64,000 bases of DNA from Ignavibacteriota bacterium (GTDB lineage Bacteria > Bacteroidota > Ignavibacteria > Ignavibacteriales > Melioribacteraceae). The translations under genes were made by a program, and so were the position numbers. The first letter of the stretch is position 1; each line of letters starts with the position of its first letter. The notes under the pieces are model-generated. The model was not told where the DNA came from, searched no databases, and saw nothing but the letters and a program-made list of their open reading frames with translations. Shown here in pieces: positions 24,638 through 33,938 of this stretch. Where the stretch lies: the NCBI GenBank assembly GCA_013112585.1, contig JABFGH010000001.1, forward strand, positions 186,001 to 250,000. The letters are read 5' to 3'.

Positions 24638-27175
24638 ATGGACGGAAATTTTTCGGAGCGAGTACAGGAAGTTATTAGATTAAGCAGAGAAGAAGCCCTC
24701 CGCCTCGGACACGACTATATCGGAACTGAGCACCTTCTTTTAGGAGTTATTAGGGAAGGTCAGGGAATAGCTGTTAAAATTTTAAAAGATCTTAATGTTG
24801 ATTTAATAAAATTAAAAAAAGCAATTGAAAATACTGTTAGAACAACCGGCGGTACATTAACCATCGGAAATATACCGCTTACCAAGCAAGCGGAAAAAGT
24901 TTTAAAGATTACTCAAATTGAATCTAAAATTTATAAATCGGATTTTATTGGTACAGAGCATATTCTACTTTCATTGCTGCGTGATGAAGATAATATCGCA
25001 ACTCAAATTATGCACCAATTTAATGTTACCTACGAAAGTGCAAGAGCCCAGTTAAATAATATTCTCGGCAGTGGTAAAAATCCGGATAAACCAAATTTAC
25101 CACCGCCCCCGGCTGGTAAAAAACCGGAAAAAACTAAAACACCTGTTCTGGATAACTTCGGCAGAGATTTAACAAAATTAGCTGCTGAAGATAAACTTGA
25201 TCCGGTTGTAGGCAGAGAAAAAGAAATTGAACGTGTAGCACAAGTGCTGAGCCGTAGAAAGAAAAACAACCCTGTTTTAATTGGTGAACCCGGTGTTGGT
25301 AAAACAGCCATTGCCGAAGGTTTGGCTCTTAGAATGATACACAGAAAAGTACCGCGAATTTTACAAAATAAAAGAGTGGTTACTTTAGATTTAGCAGGAC
25401 TTGTTGCAGGTACAAAATACCGCGGTCAATTTGAAGAAAGAATGAAAGCCTTGATGAATGAATTGGAAAAAGCTCAAGACGTTATTTTATTTATTGATGA
25501 GCTGCATACAATAGTTGGTGCAGGCGGTGCCTCCGGCTCGCTTGATGCATCCAATATGTTTAAGCCTGCACTTGCACGCGGCGATATACAATGCATCGGG
25601 GCTACCACGCTTGATGAATACAGAAAGCAAGTTGAAACCGATGGCGCACTCGATAGAAGATTTCAAAAAGTAATGGTGGATCCACCTTCGGTTGATGAAA
25701 CTATTGAGATACTTAACTTCATTAAGGTAAAGTATGAAGAACATCATAAAGTTAAATATTCTGATGACGCCGTAAATGCTGCTGTTAAACTAAGTGATAG
25801 ATATATAACCGATAAATATATGCCCGACAAAGCAATTGATGTTCTTGATGAAGCAGGTTCAAGAGTACACATGGGTAACTTTACGGTTTCTGATGAAATA
25901 CTTAAACTTGAAGAAGACATTGAAAAAGTTAAACTTGATAAAATTAAAGTAGTTAAAAAGCAAGACTATGAAGAAGCAGCCAGATTGAGAGACACGGAAA
26001 GAACCTTGCAGAATCAGCTTGAGGAAGCTAAGGTTCAGTGGGAGTTGAAAACGAAAGACACTTTCTACGATGTCTCCGAAGATGATATCGGAACTGTAGT
26101 TTCTATGATGACCGGCATTCCGGTAACAAGAGTAATTCAAGCTGAATCAGATAAGATCATGAAAATGGAAACCAGTTTGAAAGACAAAATTGTTGGTCAA
26201 GATGAAGCGGTTGCAAAACTTTCTAAAGCAATTAGAAGAAGCAGAGCAGGATTAAAAAATCCGACCAAACCGATTGGCAGTTTTATATTTCTTGGTCCTA
26301 CCGGCGTTGGTAAAACAGAGCTTGCAAAAGTTCTTGCCAGATACTTATTCGATTCTGAAGATGCGCTTGTTAGAATTGATATGAGTGAATACATGGAAAA
26401 ATATGCGGTGTCAAGATTAGTAGGTGCACCTCCCGGGTACGTTGGATACGAAGAGGGCGGTCAGCTTACAGAACGTGTTCGAAGAAAACCCTATTCAGTT
26501 GTGCTGTTTGATGAAATTGAGAAAGCACATCCAGATGTATTTAACATTCTTCTTCAAGTGCTTGATGACGGACAGTTAACTGATAGTCTTGGTAGAAAAG
26601 TTGATTTCAAAAATACATTGATAATCATGACTTCAAATGTGGGAACGCGTGATCTTAAATCTACCGGCGGATTTGGTTTTGGCGAAGATAAAGAGAAAGA
26701 TAAATACGAACACATGAAGAATACTGTTGAAGATGCTCTCAAGAAACTTTTCAATCCGGAATTTTTAAATAGAGTAGATGAAACAATTGTATTCAGAAGT
26801 CTTGATAAAGATGATATAAAAGAGATAATCAAAATTGAAATGAAAGATTTAATGAACAGCATAACAGAAAAACGCATGTTCATAAAACTTGAAAAAGATG
26901 CTGAAGATTTATTAGCAGAAAAAGGGTTTGATCCTAAATATGGAGCAAGACCTTTGAGAAGATCAATTCAAAAACATTTGGAAGACCCGCTTGCCGAAGA
27001 ATTGCTTTTAGGTCACTTTAAAGAAGGTGATACTATTGTTGTAAAACGAAAAGATGAAACTGAAGATCTGTTTTTTATTCATGATGAAAAAAAATCAGAA
27101 TCAGAAGGTGAAAAAGCTGCCGAAGGTGAGCAGGCTGATTCAGTTGATAAATCTTCCGATGATAATAATGATTGA
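24638..27175 (+). CDS. clpC: ATP-dependent Clp protease ATPase subunit ClpC
   Basis: Hexameric AAA+ unfoldase that feeds proteins to ClpP or acts as a chaperone. The 845 residues show two Clp-N repeats (about 1-145), AAA-1 with Walker A GEPGVGKTAIAEG and Walker B VILFIDELHTIVG, a UVR/linker segment (KKQDYEEAARLRDTE) characteristic of ClpC, AAA-2 with GPTGVGKTELAK and SVVLFDEIEKAHPD, and a GGFGFG loop where ClpP-binding loops lie. An acidic C-terminal tail of about 30 residues (GEKAAEGEQADS) follows. The pterin dehydratase gene lies 10 bases downstream and is probably co-transcribed, ending at a terminator at 27500. Confidence 0.97.
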   Translation: MDGNFSERVQEVIRLSREEALRLGHDYIGTEHLLLGVIREGQGIAVKILKDLNVDLIKLKKAIENTVRTTGGTLTIGNIPLTKQAEKVLKITQIESKIYKSDFIGTEHILLSLLRDEDNIATQIMHQFNVTYESARAQLNNILGSGKNPDKPNLPPPPAGKKPEKTKTPVLDNFGRDLTKLAAEDKLDPVVGREKEIERVAQVLSRRKKNNPVLIGEPGVGKTAIAEGLALRMIHRKVPRILQNKRVVTLDLAGLVAGTKYRGQFEERMKALMNELEKAQDVILFIDELHTIVGAGGASGSLDASNMFKPALARGDIQCIGATTLDEYRKQVETDGALDRRFQKVMVDPPSVDETIEILNFIKVKYEEHHKVKYSDDAVNAAVKLSDRYITDKYMPDKAIDVLDEAGSRVHMGNFTVSDEILKLEEDIEKVKLDKIKVVKKQDYEEAARLRDTERTLQNQLEEAKVQWELKTKDTFYDVSEDDIGTVVSMMTGIPVTRVIQAESDKIMKMETSLKDKIVGQDEAVAKLSKAIRRSRAGLKNPTKPIGSFIFLGPTGVGKTELAKVLARYLFDSEDALVRIDMSEYMEKYAVSRLVGAPPGYVGYEEGGQLTERVRRKPYSVVLFDEIEKAHPDVFNILLQVLDDGQLTDSLGRKVDFKNTLIIMTSNVGTRDLKSTGGFGFGEDKEKDKYEHMKNTVEDALKKLFNPEFLNRVDETIVFRSLDKDDIKEIIKIEMKDLMNSITEKRMFIKLEKDAEDLLAEKGFDPKYGARPLRRSIQKHLEDPLAEELLLGHFKEGDTIVVKRKDETEDLFFIHDEKKSESEGEKAAEGEQADSVDKSSDDNND

Positions 27176-27185
27176 GTAGGAGGAT

Positions 27186-27470
27186 ATGATTATGAAAGTA
27201 TATGATGAAAGTGAAGTACATGAAAAGTTGAATGATCTAAAAGATTGGAGTTATTCCGATAAGTCGATTGAAAAAACTTTTGAGGTTAATGATTTTGCAT
27301 CTGCACTTGCTTTTACTCTTAAAGCAGGTATTGAAGCAGAGAAAGCGGATCACCATCCTGATATTTTAATCCATTCATGGAATAAAGTAAAGATTACTCT
27401 TTCGACTCACAGCGAAGGCGGTGTAACTGATAAAGACTTCGATCTTGCATTAAAAATCGAAAAAATATAA
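27186..27470 (+). CDS. phhB: 4a-hydroxytetrahydrobiopterin dehydratase (pterin carbinolamine dehydratase)
   Basis: Dehydrates 4a-hydroxy-tetrahydropterin, recycling the cofactor of aromatic amino-acid hydroxylases, or serves molybdopterin-related roles where no hydroxylase exists. The 94 residues match the DCoH/PhhB fold. The active-site signature KADHHPDILI lies near residue 60 with the paired His, and the second His is in STHSEGGVTDKD. GGAGG lies directly before the ATG at 27186; ATG 27192 is an equally possible start. No phenylalanine hydroxylase gene is in the window. Confidence 0.92.
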   Translation: MIMKVYDESEVHEKLNDLKDWSYSDKSIEKTFEVNDFASALAFTLKAGIEAEKADHHPDILIHSWNKVKITLSTHSEGGVTDKDFDLALKIEKI

Positions 27471-27499
27471 ATATCAATTTTAAAATATTTGTAATTTCT

Positions 27500-27530
27500 A
27501 AATGCCCTTTTACAGGGCATTTTTTATTTA
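27500..27530 (+). terminator. Terminator after clpC-phhB
   Basis: An 8-bp AAATGCCC/GGGCATTT stem with a 7-base loop is followed directly by a T-rich tail (ATTTTTTATTT). It sits about 30 bases after phhB and is a classical intrinsic terminator. Confidence 0.88.
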
Positions 27531-27587
27531 AGTTTGATAACTTGTAACGATTAAATTCTTCTTTTATTAACTATCAATTATTGCAAA

Positions 27588-28862
27588 ATGAAACTCATAT
27601 TTTTCTTTTTTATAACAGTAAATATTCTATTCGCTCAAATAGAGTTTGATAAGTATTTTGAAAATAAAACTTTACGCATCGATTATTTTGAAACGGGAAA
27701 CAATGAAACAGAGATATTTTCGTTCGATAAATTAATTGAAGAACCCTACTGGGGCGGCTCAAAAACTAATTTAATTGATACTTTAGGATTTGGACTTTAT
27801 CATGTAAAAGTACTTGATAATAAAAGCGGCAGTCAAATTTATTCAACAAGCTATTCAACTTTATTTGCCGAGTGGCAAACAATTGCCGAAGCGGAACAGA
27901 CTACAAGAAGCTTCAGCGGCACTATAACAATTCCGTATCCTAAAGATTCTGTTAATATTGAGATTTATAAACGAAACAGATTGAACAACTTTATTAAAAA
28001 GTTTGAAATAGCTATTGACCCTAATAGCTATTTTGTAATTAAAGATAGAAAAAAGAAGTTTGATAATTTCAGAGTCCATTACTCCGGTGATCCCGCAGAG
28101 AAATTGGATATTGTATTTTTACCGGAAGGATATACTGCCGATGAAATAGCTCAATTCAAAAATGATTGCCAAGAAATTTCAAATTCACTGTTTAAGTTTT
28201 CGCCATTTAAGGAATATGAAAACAGTATTAACATTTGGGGTGTTGCAGCACCTTCCAAAGAAAGCGGAACCGATATTCCCGGTGAAGATGTTTGGAAAAA
28301 TACCATCATGAATACTAAGTTCTATACATTTGATACTGAAAGATATATTATGACCGATGATTATCATGCGGTTAAAGATGTTGCAGCCAACGCACCTTAT
28401 GATCAAATTTACATACTTGTTAATTCCGATAAATATGGCGGCGGTGCAATTTATAATTTCTATTCATGCTCGGTAACCAAAGATCGATCTACGGATAAAA
28501 TATTTGTACATGAACTTGGACATGGTTTAGCCGGTTTAGCCGATGAGTATCATGATCCGAATTCTTCTTATCAAAATTATTATCCTATTGATATTGAACC
28601 ATGGGAAGCTAACATTACAACATTGGTAAATTTTGATTCTAAGTGGAAGTACTTATTAAACGATAATACAGAAGTTACTCATGTCGATTCTACAATTCCT
28701 CAAGACCGGCTTGGTATTTATGAAGGCGGCGGTTATGTTACTAAAGGAGTTTACCGCCCAACTGTTAATAGTATAATGAATACTTTAAAAGTTGATTATT
28801 TTAATGAACCAAGTCTGCAGGCGCTTATTAAGGTGATTGAACATTATTCATCCGGTAAATAA
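27588..28862 (+). CDS. Exported M64-family (IgA-peptidase-like) metallopeptidase
   Basis: Secreted zinc peptidase. A signal peptide ends near residue 17 (ILFAQ). Residues about 20-150 form an N-terminal strand-rich domain. The catalytic domain begins around DIVFLPEGYTADE, and the zinc motif HELGHGLAGLADEY (HExxH plus downstream Asp/Glu) is near residue 310. The M64 family includes ImmA-like and human IgA proteases of gut Bacteroidota, but the host or prey substrate here is unknown. Length of 424 is normal. The start has no obvious strong ribosome site. The phosphatase gene follows after 29 bases. Confidence 0.87.
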   Translation: MKLIFFFFITVNILFAQIEFDKYFENKTLRIDYFETGNNETEIFSFDKLIEEPYWGGSKTNLIDTLGFGLYHVKVLDNKSGSQIYSTSYSTLFAEWQTIAEAEQTTRSFSGTITIPYPKDSVNIEIYKRNRLNNFIKKFEIAIDPNSYFVIKDRKKKFDNFRVHYSGDPAEKLDIVFLPEGYTADEIAQFKNDCQEISNSLFKFSPFKEYENSINIWGVAAPSKESGTDIPGEDVWKNTIMNTKFYTFDTERYIMTDDYHAVKDVAANAPYDQIYILVNSDKYGGGAIYNFYSCSVTKDRSTDKIFVHELGHGLAGLADEYHDPNSSYQNYYPIDIEPWEANITTLVNFDSKWKYLLNDNTEVTHVDSTIPQDRLGIYEGGGYVTKGVYRPTVNSIMNTLKVDYFNEPSLQALIKVIEHYSSGK

Positions 28863-28891
28863 CAAACCGGAATTAATTTTTATGGAGATAA

Positions 28892-30142
28892 ATGATACAA
28901 AAAAAAATATTTAGAACTATAGATTCTATTGCATCAAAATCATTCAAGACTGAAACTGAACTACTGGAAAAAGTTTTGAATGAAATAATTCAAAATGATG
29001 AAATAAATATTAACGGCGGAAGAGTTTGGAAATTTGATCAGGTAGGAAGATGTTATAGGTTGTTATTTCAGACAGGTAACGTTCCGAAAATTGATAAAAA
29101 TTTTGTTATTAATGTCGATAAGTATCCAATTTTTGAAAAAATTGCTAAAGAGAGAACGGTGCTTGCAAATGAAACTGACAAACTGCTTTTAGAAAAAGGA
29201 ATATTCAAATATTCTGCTTCCGGTGTGGGGTCTAGAATAAAAGTAGGCAAGAAAATATTTTACCCCTATTTGCTTGCACTGAACAGCGATAAAATAGATG
29301 ATGAACTACGATATACGATAAACATAGTTGCAGCAGTTTTAACTGCTAAAATAAAAGAGAGCCGAACTTCGAAATCTAAAAAATCATTAATTGATGATTT
29401 AGATAAAGCTAAACAATTGCAGCGCAGTATTCTTCCCGAACATGAATACACTTTTCATGATTATGATTTATTTGGTGTAACAATACCTGCCGAAACATTA
29501 GGCGGTGATTTTTTTGATTACCTTAAAATTGGAACGGATAATCAAAGACTGGCTGTGACAGTGGGGGATGCTGCCTCAAAAGGATTAAGTGCCGCCGCCG
29601 AGGCAATGTATATTTCCGGTGCAGTACGCATGGCAAGCATGTTCGAAATTAAAATTGCACTGCTGATGAAAAGATTGAACGAACTTGTTAATAAAATATT
29701 TAGTGATGATCGTTTTGCTTCTTTGTTCTTTGGTGAAATTACTAATGATAAAAAAGGGCTATTCCTATATGCTAATGCAGGTCATAACCCTCCAATACTT
29801 TTTGAAAAGAAAACCGGTGAATTAAAATATTTGGAGCCTACGGGACCTCTAATTGGACCTGTACCTAATTCAAGATATTCCACAGATAGTATATATTTTA
29901 ATCCGGGAGATCTTCTAGTAATTTACTCTGATGGAATTACAGAAGCAGCGAATAATGTATTTGAATTTTATGAAGAAAAAAGATTAGAAAAAGTTATTCG
30001 TGAAAACATTACATTAAGTCCAAAAGAAATTGCTCATGCCATTCTTGATGATGTGATAAAATTCTCAACATCACAAAGCAAATATCAAGATGATAAAACT
30101 GTAGTTGTAATAAAAAGAAAGGCTGAAAATGTCGGTAATTGA
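28892..30142 (+). CDS. SpoIIE-type PP2C serine phosphatase with N-terminal GAF-like region
   Basis: Probable Ser/Thr phosphatase of the RsbU/SpoIIE class that dephosphorylates an anti-anti-sigma (STAS) protein in partner-switching control. Residues about 1-165 look like a GAF-type sensory domain. A short linker (KSLIDDLDKAKQLQRSILPE) has the helical S-linker form. The PP2C domain spans about 190-410, with the metal-binding residues ETLGGDFFDYL, VGDAASKGL, YANAGHNPP and YSDGITEA. No STAS or anti-sigma partner is adjacent. Its end overlaps the start of pduS by 14 bases, so the two are translationally coupled. Confidence 0.88.
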   Translation: MIQKKIFRTIDSIASKSFKTETELLEKVLNEIIQNDEININGGRVWKFDQVGRCYRLLFQTGNVPKIDKNFVINVDKYPIFEKIAKERTVLANETDKLLLEKGIFKYSASGVGSRIKVGKKIFYPYLLALNSDKIDDELRYTINIVAAVLTAKIKESRTSKSKKSLIDDLDKAKQLQRSILPEHEYTFHDYDLFGVTIPAETLGGDFFDYLKIGTDNQRLAVTVGDAASKGLSAAAEAMYISGAVRMASMFEIKIALLMKRLNELVNKIFSDDRFASLFFGEITNDKKGLFLYANAGHNPPILFEKKTGELKYLEPTGPLIGPVPNSRYSTDSIYFNPGDLLVIYSDGITEAANNVFEFYEEKRLEKVIRENITLSPKEIAHAILDDVIKFSTSQSKYQDDKTVVVIKRKAENVGN

Positions 30143-31439
30143 AAAAATATTTAATGCGGGTGTCGTCGGTGCCGGCGGTGCAGGTTTTCCTACTCACGTT
30201 AAAGCTAAAGCAGAAGTTGAAATTGTACTTGCCAATGGGGCGGAGTGCGAACCGCTTCTGCATAAGGATTATGAAATAATGCTCAATTTTGCTCCGGAAA
30301 TAGTTAATGGCATGGAAATTATGATGGAACAAACGAAAGCATCAAAGGGGTACTTTGGCATCAAGGGTAAGAATGCACTTGCAGCCGAAGCTATTCAGAA
30401 TAAGATAAACGGTAATATAGAAATGACTTTTCTCGGTGACTTTTATCCATCCGGTGATGAGTATGAATTAGTGTACGCGGCAACAAAACGTTTAATGCCG
30501 CCCTACGGCATTCCTTTGGATGTAGGCTGCATTGTTAATAATGTTGAAACGTTTTACAATGTTGCTCGTGCAATGGATGATATACCGGTTACTGAAAAGT
30601 TTATTTGTGTTGCCGGACTCGTAAATAAACCCTCTACATTTTTTGCACCTGTCGGAACTACAATTAAAGAGGTATTGGAACATGCCGGCGGAGCTTCAAT
30701 AAATGATTATGCAGTTTTTGAGAGCGGAATTTTAATGGGCAATTTAACCTTTGATTTTGAAAGACCGGTTACAAAAACTTCCGGCGGTTATATTGTTCTG
30801 CCCAAAACACACTACCTGGTTGATAGAATGAACCGCAACATTGAAAGCATGAATAGAATCGGCAAATCTGCCTGCGATCAATGTACTTACTGTACCGAAT
30901 TATGCCCGCGCTATCTGCTCGGTTATGATGTTCAGCCCCATAAAGTAATGCGTTCACTGGAATTTACAAAAAGCGGCGAAGCCTTGTGGAATCAGTTTGC
31001 AGATTTATGCTGCTCCTGCGGGTTATGCTCATTGTACTCCTGCCCCGAAGATTTATATCCGCGTGAAGCATGCGATCAGGGGAAAGCAGAAAATAAAAAA
31101 ATGGGAACAAGATACGAACAGCCTAAACCGGTTAAAGTTCATCCAATAAAAGATGGAAGACGCGTACCGCTAAAACAATTGATGAAAAAAATTGATTTGT
31201 ATAATTATCAAGCAGATACACCGTTTAATAAGGAAATGCCTGATCCTAAGAGAGTAAAAATAATGCTGCAGCAGCATATTGGCGCAGCGGCAAAGACAAA
31301 AGTAAAAGAAGGAAGCCCGGTTAAAAAGGGTGATATGATTGGTGAAATAGAAGATGGTAAATTAGGTGCCCCGGTTCACTCATCTATAAATGGAAAAATT
31401 GAAGAGGTAACTGAAACTTACATCGTTATCTCAAAATAA
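30129..31439 (+). CDS. pduS: PduS-like flavin/iron-sulfur electron-transfer protein
   Basis: Homologue of PduS, the 4Fe-4S flavoprotein that passes electrons from NADH (cobalamin reductase) inside propanediol-utilisation microcompartments. The N-terminal RnfC-like core (GAGGAGFPTHVK, residues 14-25, and GAECEPLLHKDYE) binds FMN. Two 4Fe-4S motifs follow: CDQCTYCTELCPRY near 260 and CCSCGLCSLYSCPED near 300. The C-terminal part (~330-436) has an SLBB-like strand region and a biotinyl-like end. PduS and RnfC look alike, but 436 residues with this C terminus and the adjacent PduT gene favour PduS. It overlaps the phosphatase gene. Confidence 0.87.
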   Translation: MSVIEKIFNAGVVGAGGAGFPTHVKAKAEVEIVLANGAECEPLLHKDYEIMLNFAPEIVNGMEIMMEQTKASKGYFGIKGKNALAAEAIQNKINGNIEMTFLGDFYPSGDEYELVYAATKRLMPPYGIPLDVGCIVNNVETFYNVARAMDDIPVTEKFICVAGLVNKPSTFFAPVGTTIKEVLEHAGGASINDYAVFESGILMGNLTFDFERPVTKTSGGYIVLPKTHYLVDRMNRNIESMNRIGKSACDQCTYCTELCPRYLLGYDVQPHKVMRSLEFTKSGEALWNQFADLCCSCGLCSLYSCPEDLYPREACDQGKAENKKMGTRYEQPKPVKVHPIKDGRRVPLKQLMKKIDLYNYQADTPFNKEMPDPKRVKIMLQQHIGAAAKTKVKEGSPVKKGDMIGEIEDGKLGAPVHSSINGKIEEVTETYIVISK

Positions 31440-31464
31440 ATTTTAATGCAGAAAGGAAATTACA

Positions 31465-32016
31465 ATGGAAATGAATTCAATCGGATTAGTAGAACTCTCA
31501 AGTATAGCTGCGGGAATGCAGGCGGCTGATATAATGTTAAAAACTTCCGAAGTTGAACTAATTTTATCACGAACAATTTGTTCCGGCAAATATATGGTGC
31601 TTGTTGGCGGTGATGTGGCTGAAGTTCAAACGGCGGTTGATGCAGTTGCCGATACTCTCGATTATGCAATTATCGATACCTTTGTTATTCCCAACGTCCA
31701 TAAAGATATTTTCCCGGCTCTATCCGGTCATACTACAAGCGAAGAGTTAGAATCACTTGGAATACTCGAATCATTTTCCGTTGCTTCACTTATTGAAGGC
31801 GCCGATGCAGCAGTAAAAGCCGCTTCGGTAAAATTAATTGAAATTAGACTGGCCATGGCGCTCGGCGGAAAAGCGTTCTGCACTTTAACGGGCGAAGTAG
31901 CAGCAGTTACAAGTGCTGTAGATTCCGGTGCAATGATTATAGCCGATAAAGGAATGCTGGTTAATAAAGTTGTTATTGCTCAACCTCGAAAAGAACTGCT
32001 CAGTGAGATGATTTAA
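31465..32016 (+). CDS. pduT: PduT-like tandem-BMC-domain shell protein
   Basis: Trimeric pseudohexameric shell protein of bacterial microcompartments. Two BMC domains fill residues about 5-90 and 97-180: SIGLVELSSIAAGMQAADIM and LGILESFSVASLIEGADAAV. PduT binds a 4Fe-4S cluster at its central pore through one Cys per subunit, and that Cys is conserved here in KTSEVELILSRTICSGK (Cys39). The partner PduS is encoded 25 bases upstream, as in Pdu operons, and would relay electrons across the shell. No other BMC shell or enzyme gene is visible in this window. A second Met (Met3) is an alternative start. Confidence 0.88.
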   Translation: MEMNSIGLVELSSIAAGMQAADIMLKTSEVELILSRTICSGKYMVLVGGDVAEVQTAVDAVADTLDYAIIDTFVIPNVHKDIFPALSGHTTSEELESLGILESFSVASLIEGADAAVKAASVKLIEIRLAMALGGKAFCTLTGEVAAVTSAVDSGAMIIADKGMLVNKVVIAQPRKELLSEMI

Positions 32017-32441
32017 TCAGATTTAAACTTTTTGATAAACGATTTCGGAGTACGGGCAACTTTTTTATTTTCATAATTGAAGAAGACAATACCGGTTTTT
32101 GCTTTCGCAATTTCATTTTCATTCTTATTGTTAATTAATCTGTAAAATATATCACAACCGGTATTGGTAATATCTGCAACCGCAATATCTATTCTTATTT
32201 TATCTCCATAAAAACCCTCTGAAGAATATACAATTATCGTATCCTTCATTATTATTCCAACACCTTCAACATCTTTTTCAGAAAAATTATATTTATTTAA
32301 AAATCTAACTCTAGCTTCATGCATTAGTGATAAAACAGAATCATTTCCTAAATGACCTCCATAGTTTATGTCAGTTATCCTGATATCAACTAATGTTGAA
32401 TAAATAAATTTTTCCGGGAGATCCAATTTTACTCGCGCCAT
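32013..32441 (-). CDS. Hotdog-fold acyl-CoA thioesterase (4HBT type)
   Basis: Single hotdog domain, 142 residues, related to 4-hydroxybenzoyl-CoA thioesterase/YbgC. The family core RITDINYGGHLGNDSVLSLMHEAR lies at about residues 22-45; the usual Asp is the D in TDINYGGH. It opens the chain that hydrolyses short acyl-CoA thioesters; substrate unknown. ATG 32441 with GGAAA upstream was chosen over an in-frame TTG 12 bases earlier. Its 3' end overlaps the stop region of pduT by four bases. The position next to pduST may be coincidence. Confidence 0.8.
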   Translation of the reverse strand: MARVKLDLPEKFIYSTLVDIRITDINYGGHLGNDSVLSLMHEARVRFLNKYNFSEKDVEGVGIIMKDTIIVYSSEGFYGDKIRIDIAVADITNTGCDIFYRLINNKNENEIAKAKTGIVFFNYENKKVARTPKSFIKKFKSD

Positions 32442-32558
32442 AATATTTTCCAATTTCTTAATAGAGTTTTATTAGATAAAAATAATTTAATAAAATAATT
32501 TCTTTTGTTACTTTAATTTATTGATTACAAGAATATTTAACAATCAAAGGAATAGTAG

Positions 32559-33074
32559 ATGAATGCAAAAGTAAAAACATATTTAACTATTCCAGTACTT
32601 TTCATAATTGTTGCTTTAGTTTGGAGTATAGTTGGGAACTCATTATTAAAAAATTCTGAAATAGTTAGAGAAGGAAGCAATTCCCCGCTCATCAATAAGT
32701 TAACTACAAATCTTTTTGTGAAGGATGTTAACACATCAATTGATTTTTATACCGAGTTATTAAATTTCGAAGTTGAAATGACTGTGCCGGATTCAGGGAA
32801 ATTGGATTTTGCAATTATAAGAAATGGGGAAATTGAATTGATGCTTCAAAGTTATGATGGGATAAAATCAGCATTACCAAATAGAATTCCGGACGAACTT
32901 ACACCAAGTTTTTTATTGTTCTTCGAGGTAAGCGATCTTGATTCAATTTATAATAAAACAAAATCTGCCGTTCTGATAAAAGATAAACATCAAACATTTT
33001 ACGGAACAAATGAATTTTCTATTGCAGACCCCGACGATTATATAATTGGTTTTTCGCAGTTTATTGAGAATTAA
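32559..33074 (+). CDS. VOC-family domain protein with N-terminal membrane anchor
   Basis: 171 residues. An N-terminal hydrophobic helix (residues about 8-27, LTIPVLFIIVALVWSIVG) is followed by a single glyoxalase/bleomycin-resistance fold (NLFVKDVNTSIDFYTELLNFE... and SIADPDDYIIGFSQF). The final acidic metal ligand of many VOC enzymes is absent (GFSQF instead of EF/EL), so metal catalysis is doubtful. The helix may be a signal anchor that exposes the domain outside the inner membrane. No function can be assigned. It is a single gene with AAAGG upstream. Confidence 0.65.
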   Translation: MNAKVKTYLTIPVLFIIVALVWSIVGNSLLKNSEIVREGSNSPLINKLTTNLFVKDVNTSIDFYTELLNFEVEMTVPDSGKLDFAIIRNGEIELMLQSYDGIKSALPNRIPDELTPSFLLFFEVSDLDSIYNKTKSAVLIKDKHQTFYGTNEFSIADPDDYIIGFSQFIEN

Positions 33075-33131
33075 AATAAATGTAACTTATTGCTGATATT
33101 CATCGTCTTAAATAACAAAATCGGAGAGACC

Positions 33132-33797
33132 ATGCGAACAAGATCATTACTAAGTTTATTGTTACTAGCTCTTATTCTTCTCGGCTGCAGATTTTCCGGG
33201 GTTAGAGGAAGCGGGGATTTAGAAGAAGTCACAAGAACTTTTGAAAGTTTTTCAGCATTGGAAATATCCGGCGCATACGAGGTAAATGTTTTGATGGGAG
33301 ATGAATATAAAGTCCACATTTCAGCCGATGATAATTTAATTCCGCTTATCAAAACAAACGTTAAAGGCTCAGCACTTAGAATTTATTCAAAGAAGGACTT
33401 AAGACCGAGGGAAGAGATTGTCATTACAGTTACAACTAAAGAACTCGAGTCAATTGTGTCATCAGGTGCAAGCGAGATTACTGCAAATGATATTGACTGC
33501 AGCAGATTTGGTGTTGCGTTAAGCGGGGCAGGGGGAATAACTTTATCCGGCAAAACGGATATTCTAGATATTGCAATGTCGGGAGCAGGGAATATTGATT
33601 CAAAAAATTTAATTGCTGATGATGTTAATATTTCTGTCAGCGGTGTTGGTGATGCAATTGTATATGTTGCAAATATTCTAAAAGCTGAAGTTTCCGGTGT
33701 CGGTAATATTGAATACTTAGGAAATCCAAATAAAGTATCCTCAAATGTTTCCGGTGTGGGCTCAATATCTAAAGCTAAAAAGGAAGTAGATTATTAA
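33132..33797 (+). CDS. Head-GIN domain lipoprotein (DUF2807)
   Basis: Exported lipoprotein with lipobox LILLGC (Cys near residue 19) and a DUF2807/head-GIN beta-helix domain. Conserved strands repeat as FSALEISGAYEVNV, LESIVSSGASEI, FGVALSGAGGITLSGK, LDIAMSGAGNID and VNISVSGVGDAIV, a regular Ser-Gly-rich beta-solenoid. Such proteins are common in Bacteroidota, and their role (adhesion, envelope) is unknown. The start at 33132 is preceded by GGAGAG; an in-frame start 42 bases upstream has no ribosome site. A terminator follows. Confidence 0.85.
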   Translation: MRTRSLLSLLLLALILLGCRFSGVRGSGDLEEVTRTFESFSALEISGAYEVNVLMGDEYKVHISADDNLIPLIKTNVKGSALRIYSKKDLRPREEIVITVTTKELESIVSSGASEITANDIDCSRFGVALSGAGGITLSGKTDILDIAMSGAGNIDSKNLIADDVNISVSGVGDAIVYVANILKAEVSGVGNIEYLGNPNKVSSNVSGVGSISKAKKEVDY

Positions 33798-33809
33798 TAG
33801 GAAAATTTA

Positions 33810-33848
33810 ACTGCTATGTTGAATTTAGTTTAGCATGGCAGTTTTATT
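33810..33848 (+). terminator. Terminator after the head-GIN gene
   Basis: A 9-bp stem with one G-U pair (ACTGCTATG/CATGGCAGT) and a 15-base loop is followed by TTTTATT. It lies 13 bases beyond the stop codon. Confidence 0.7.
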
Positions 33849-33893
33849 CCATGCTAAATTTCATTTTTTATTTTAACCTTCCCATTAATTTTA

Positions 33894-33901
33894 TAATTTT
33901 G
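33894..33901 (+). promoter_or_regulatory. Candidate -7 box for purE
   Basis: TAATTTTG matches TAnnTTTG and lies 37 bases upstream of the purE ATG, leaving room for a leader with its AAAGGAA ribosome site. A proper -33 TTG is not seen, so this is weak. Confidence 0.32.
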
Positions 33902-33938
33902 CACAACTAATTTATCCAAATCAATAAAAGGAATTATA

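Noticed and set aside
30129..31439. PduS-like gene as rnfC of an Rnf complex
   Set aside because: No other rnf genes; the PduT gene directly downstream and the length fit PduS better.
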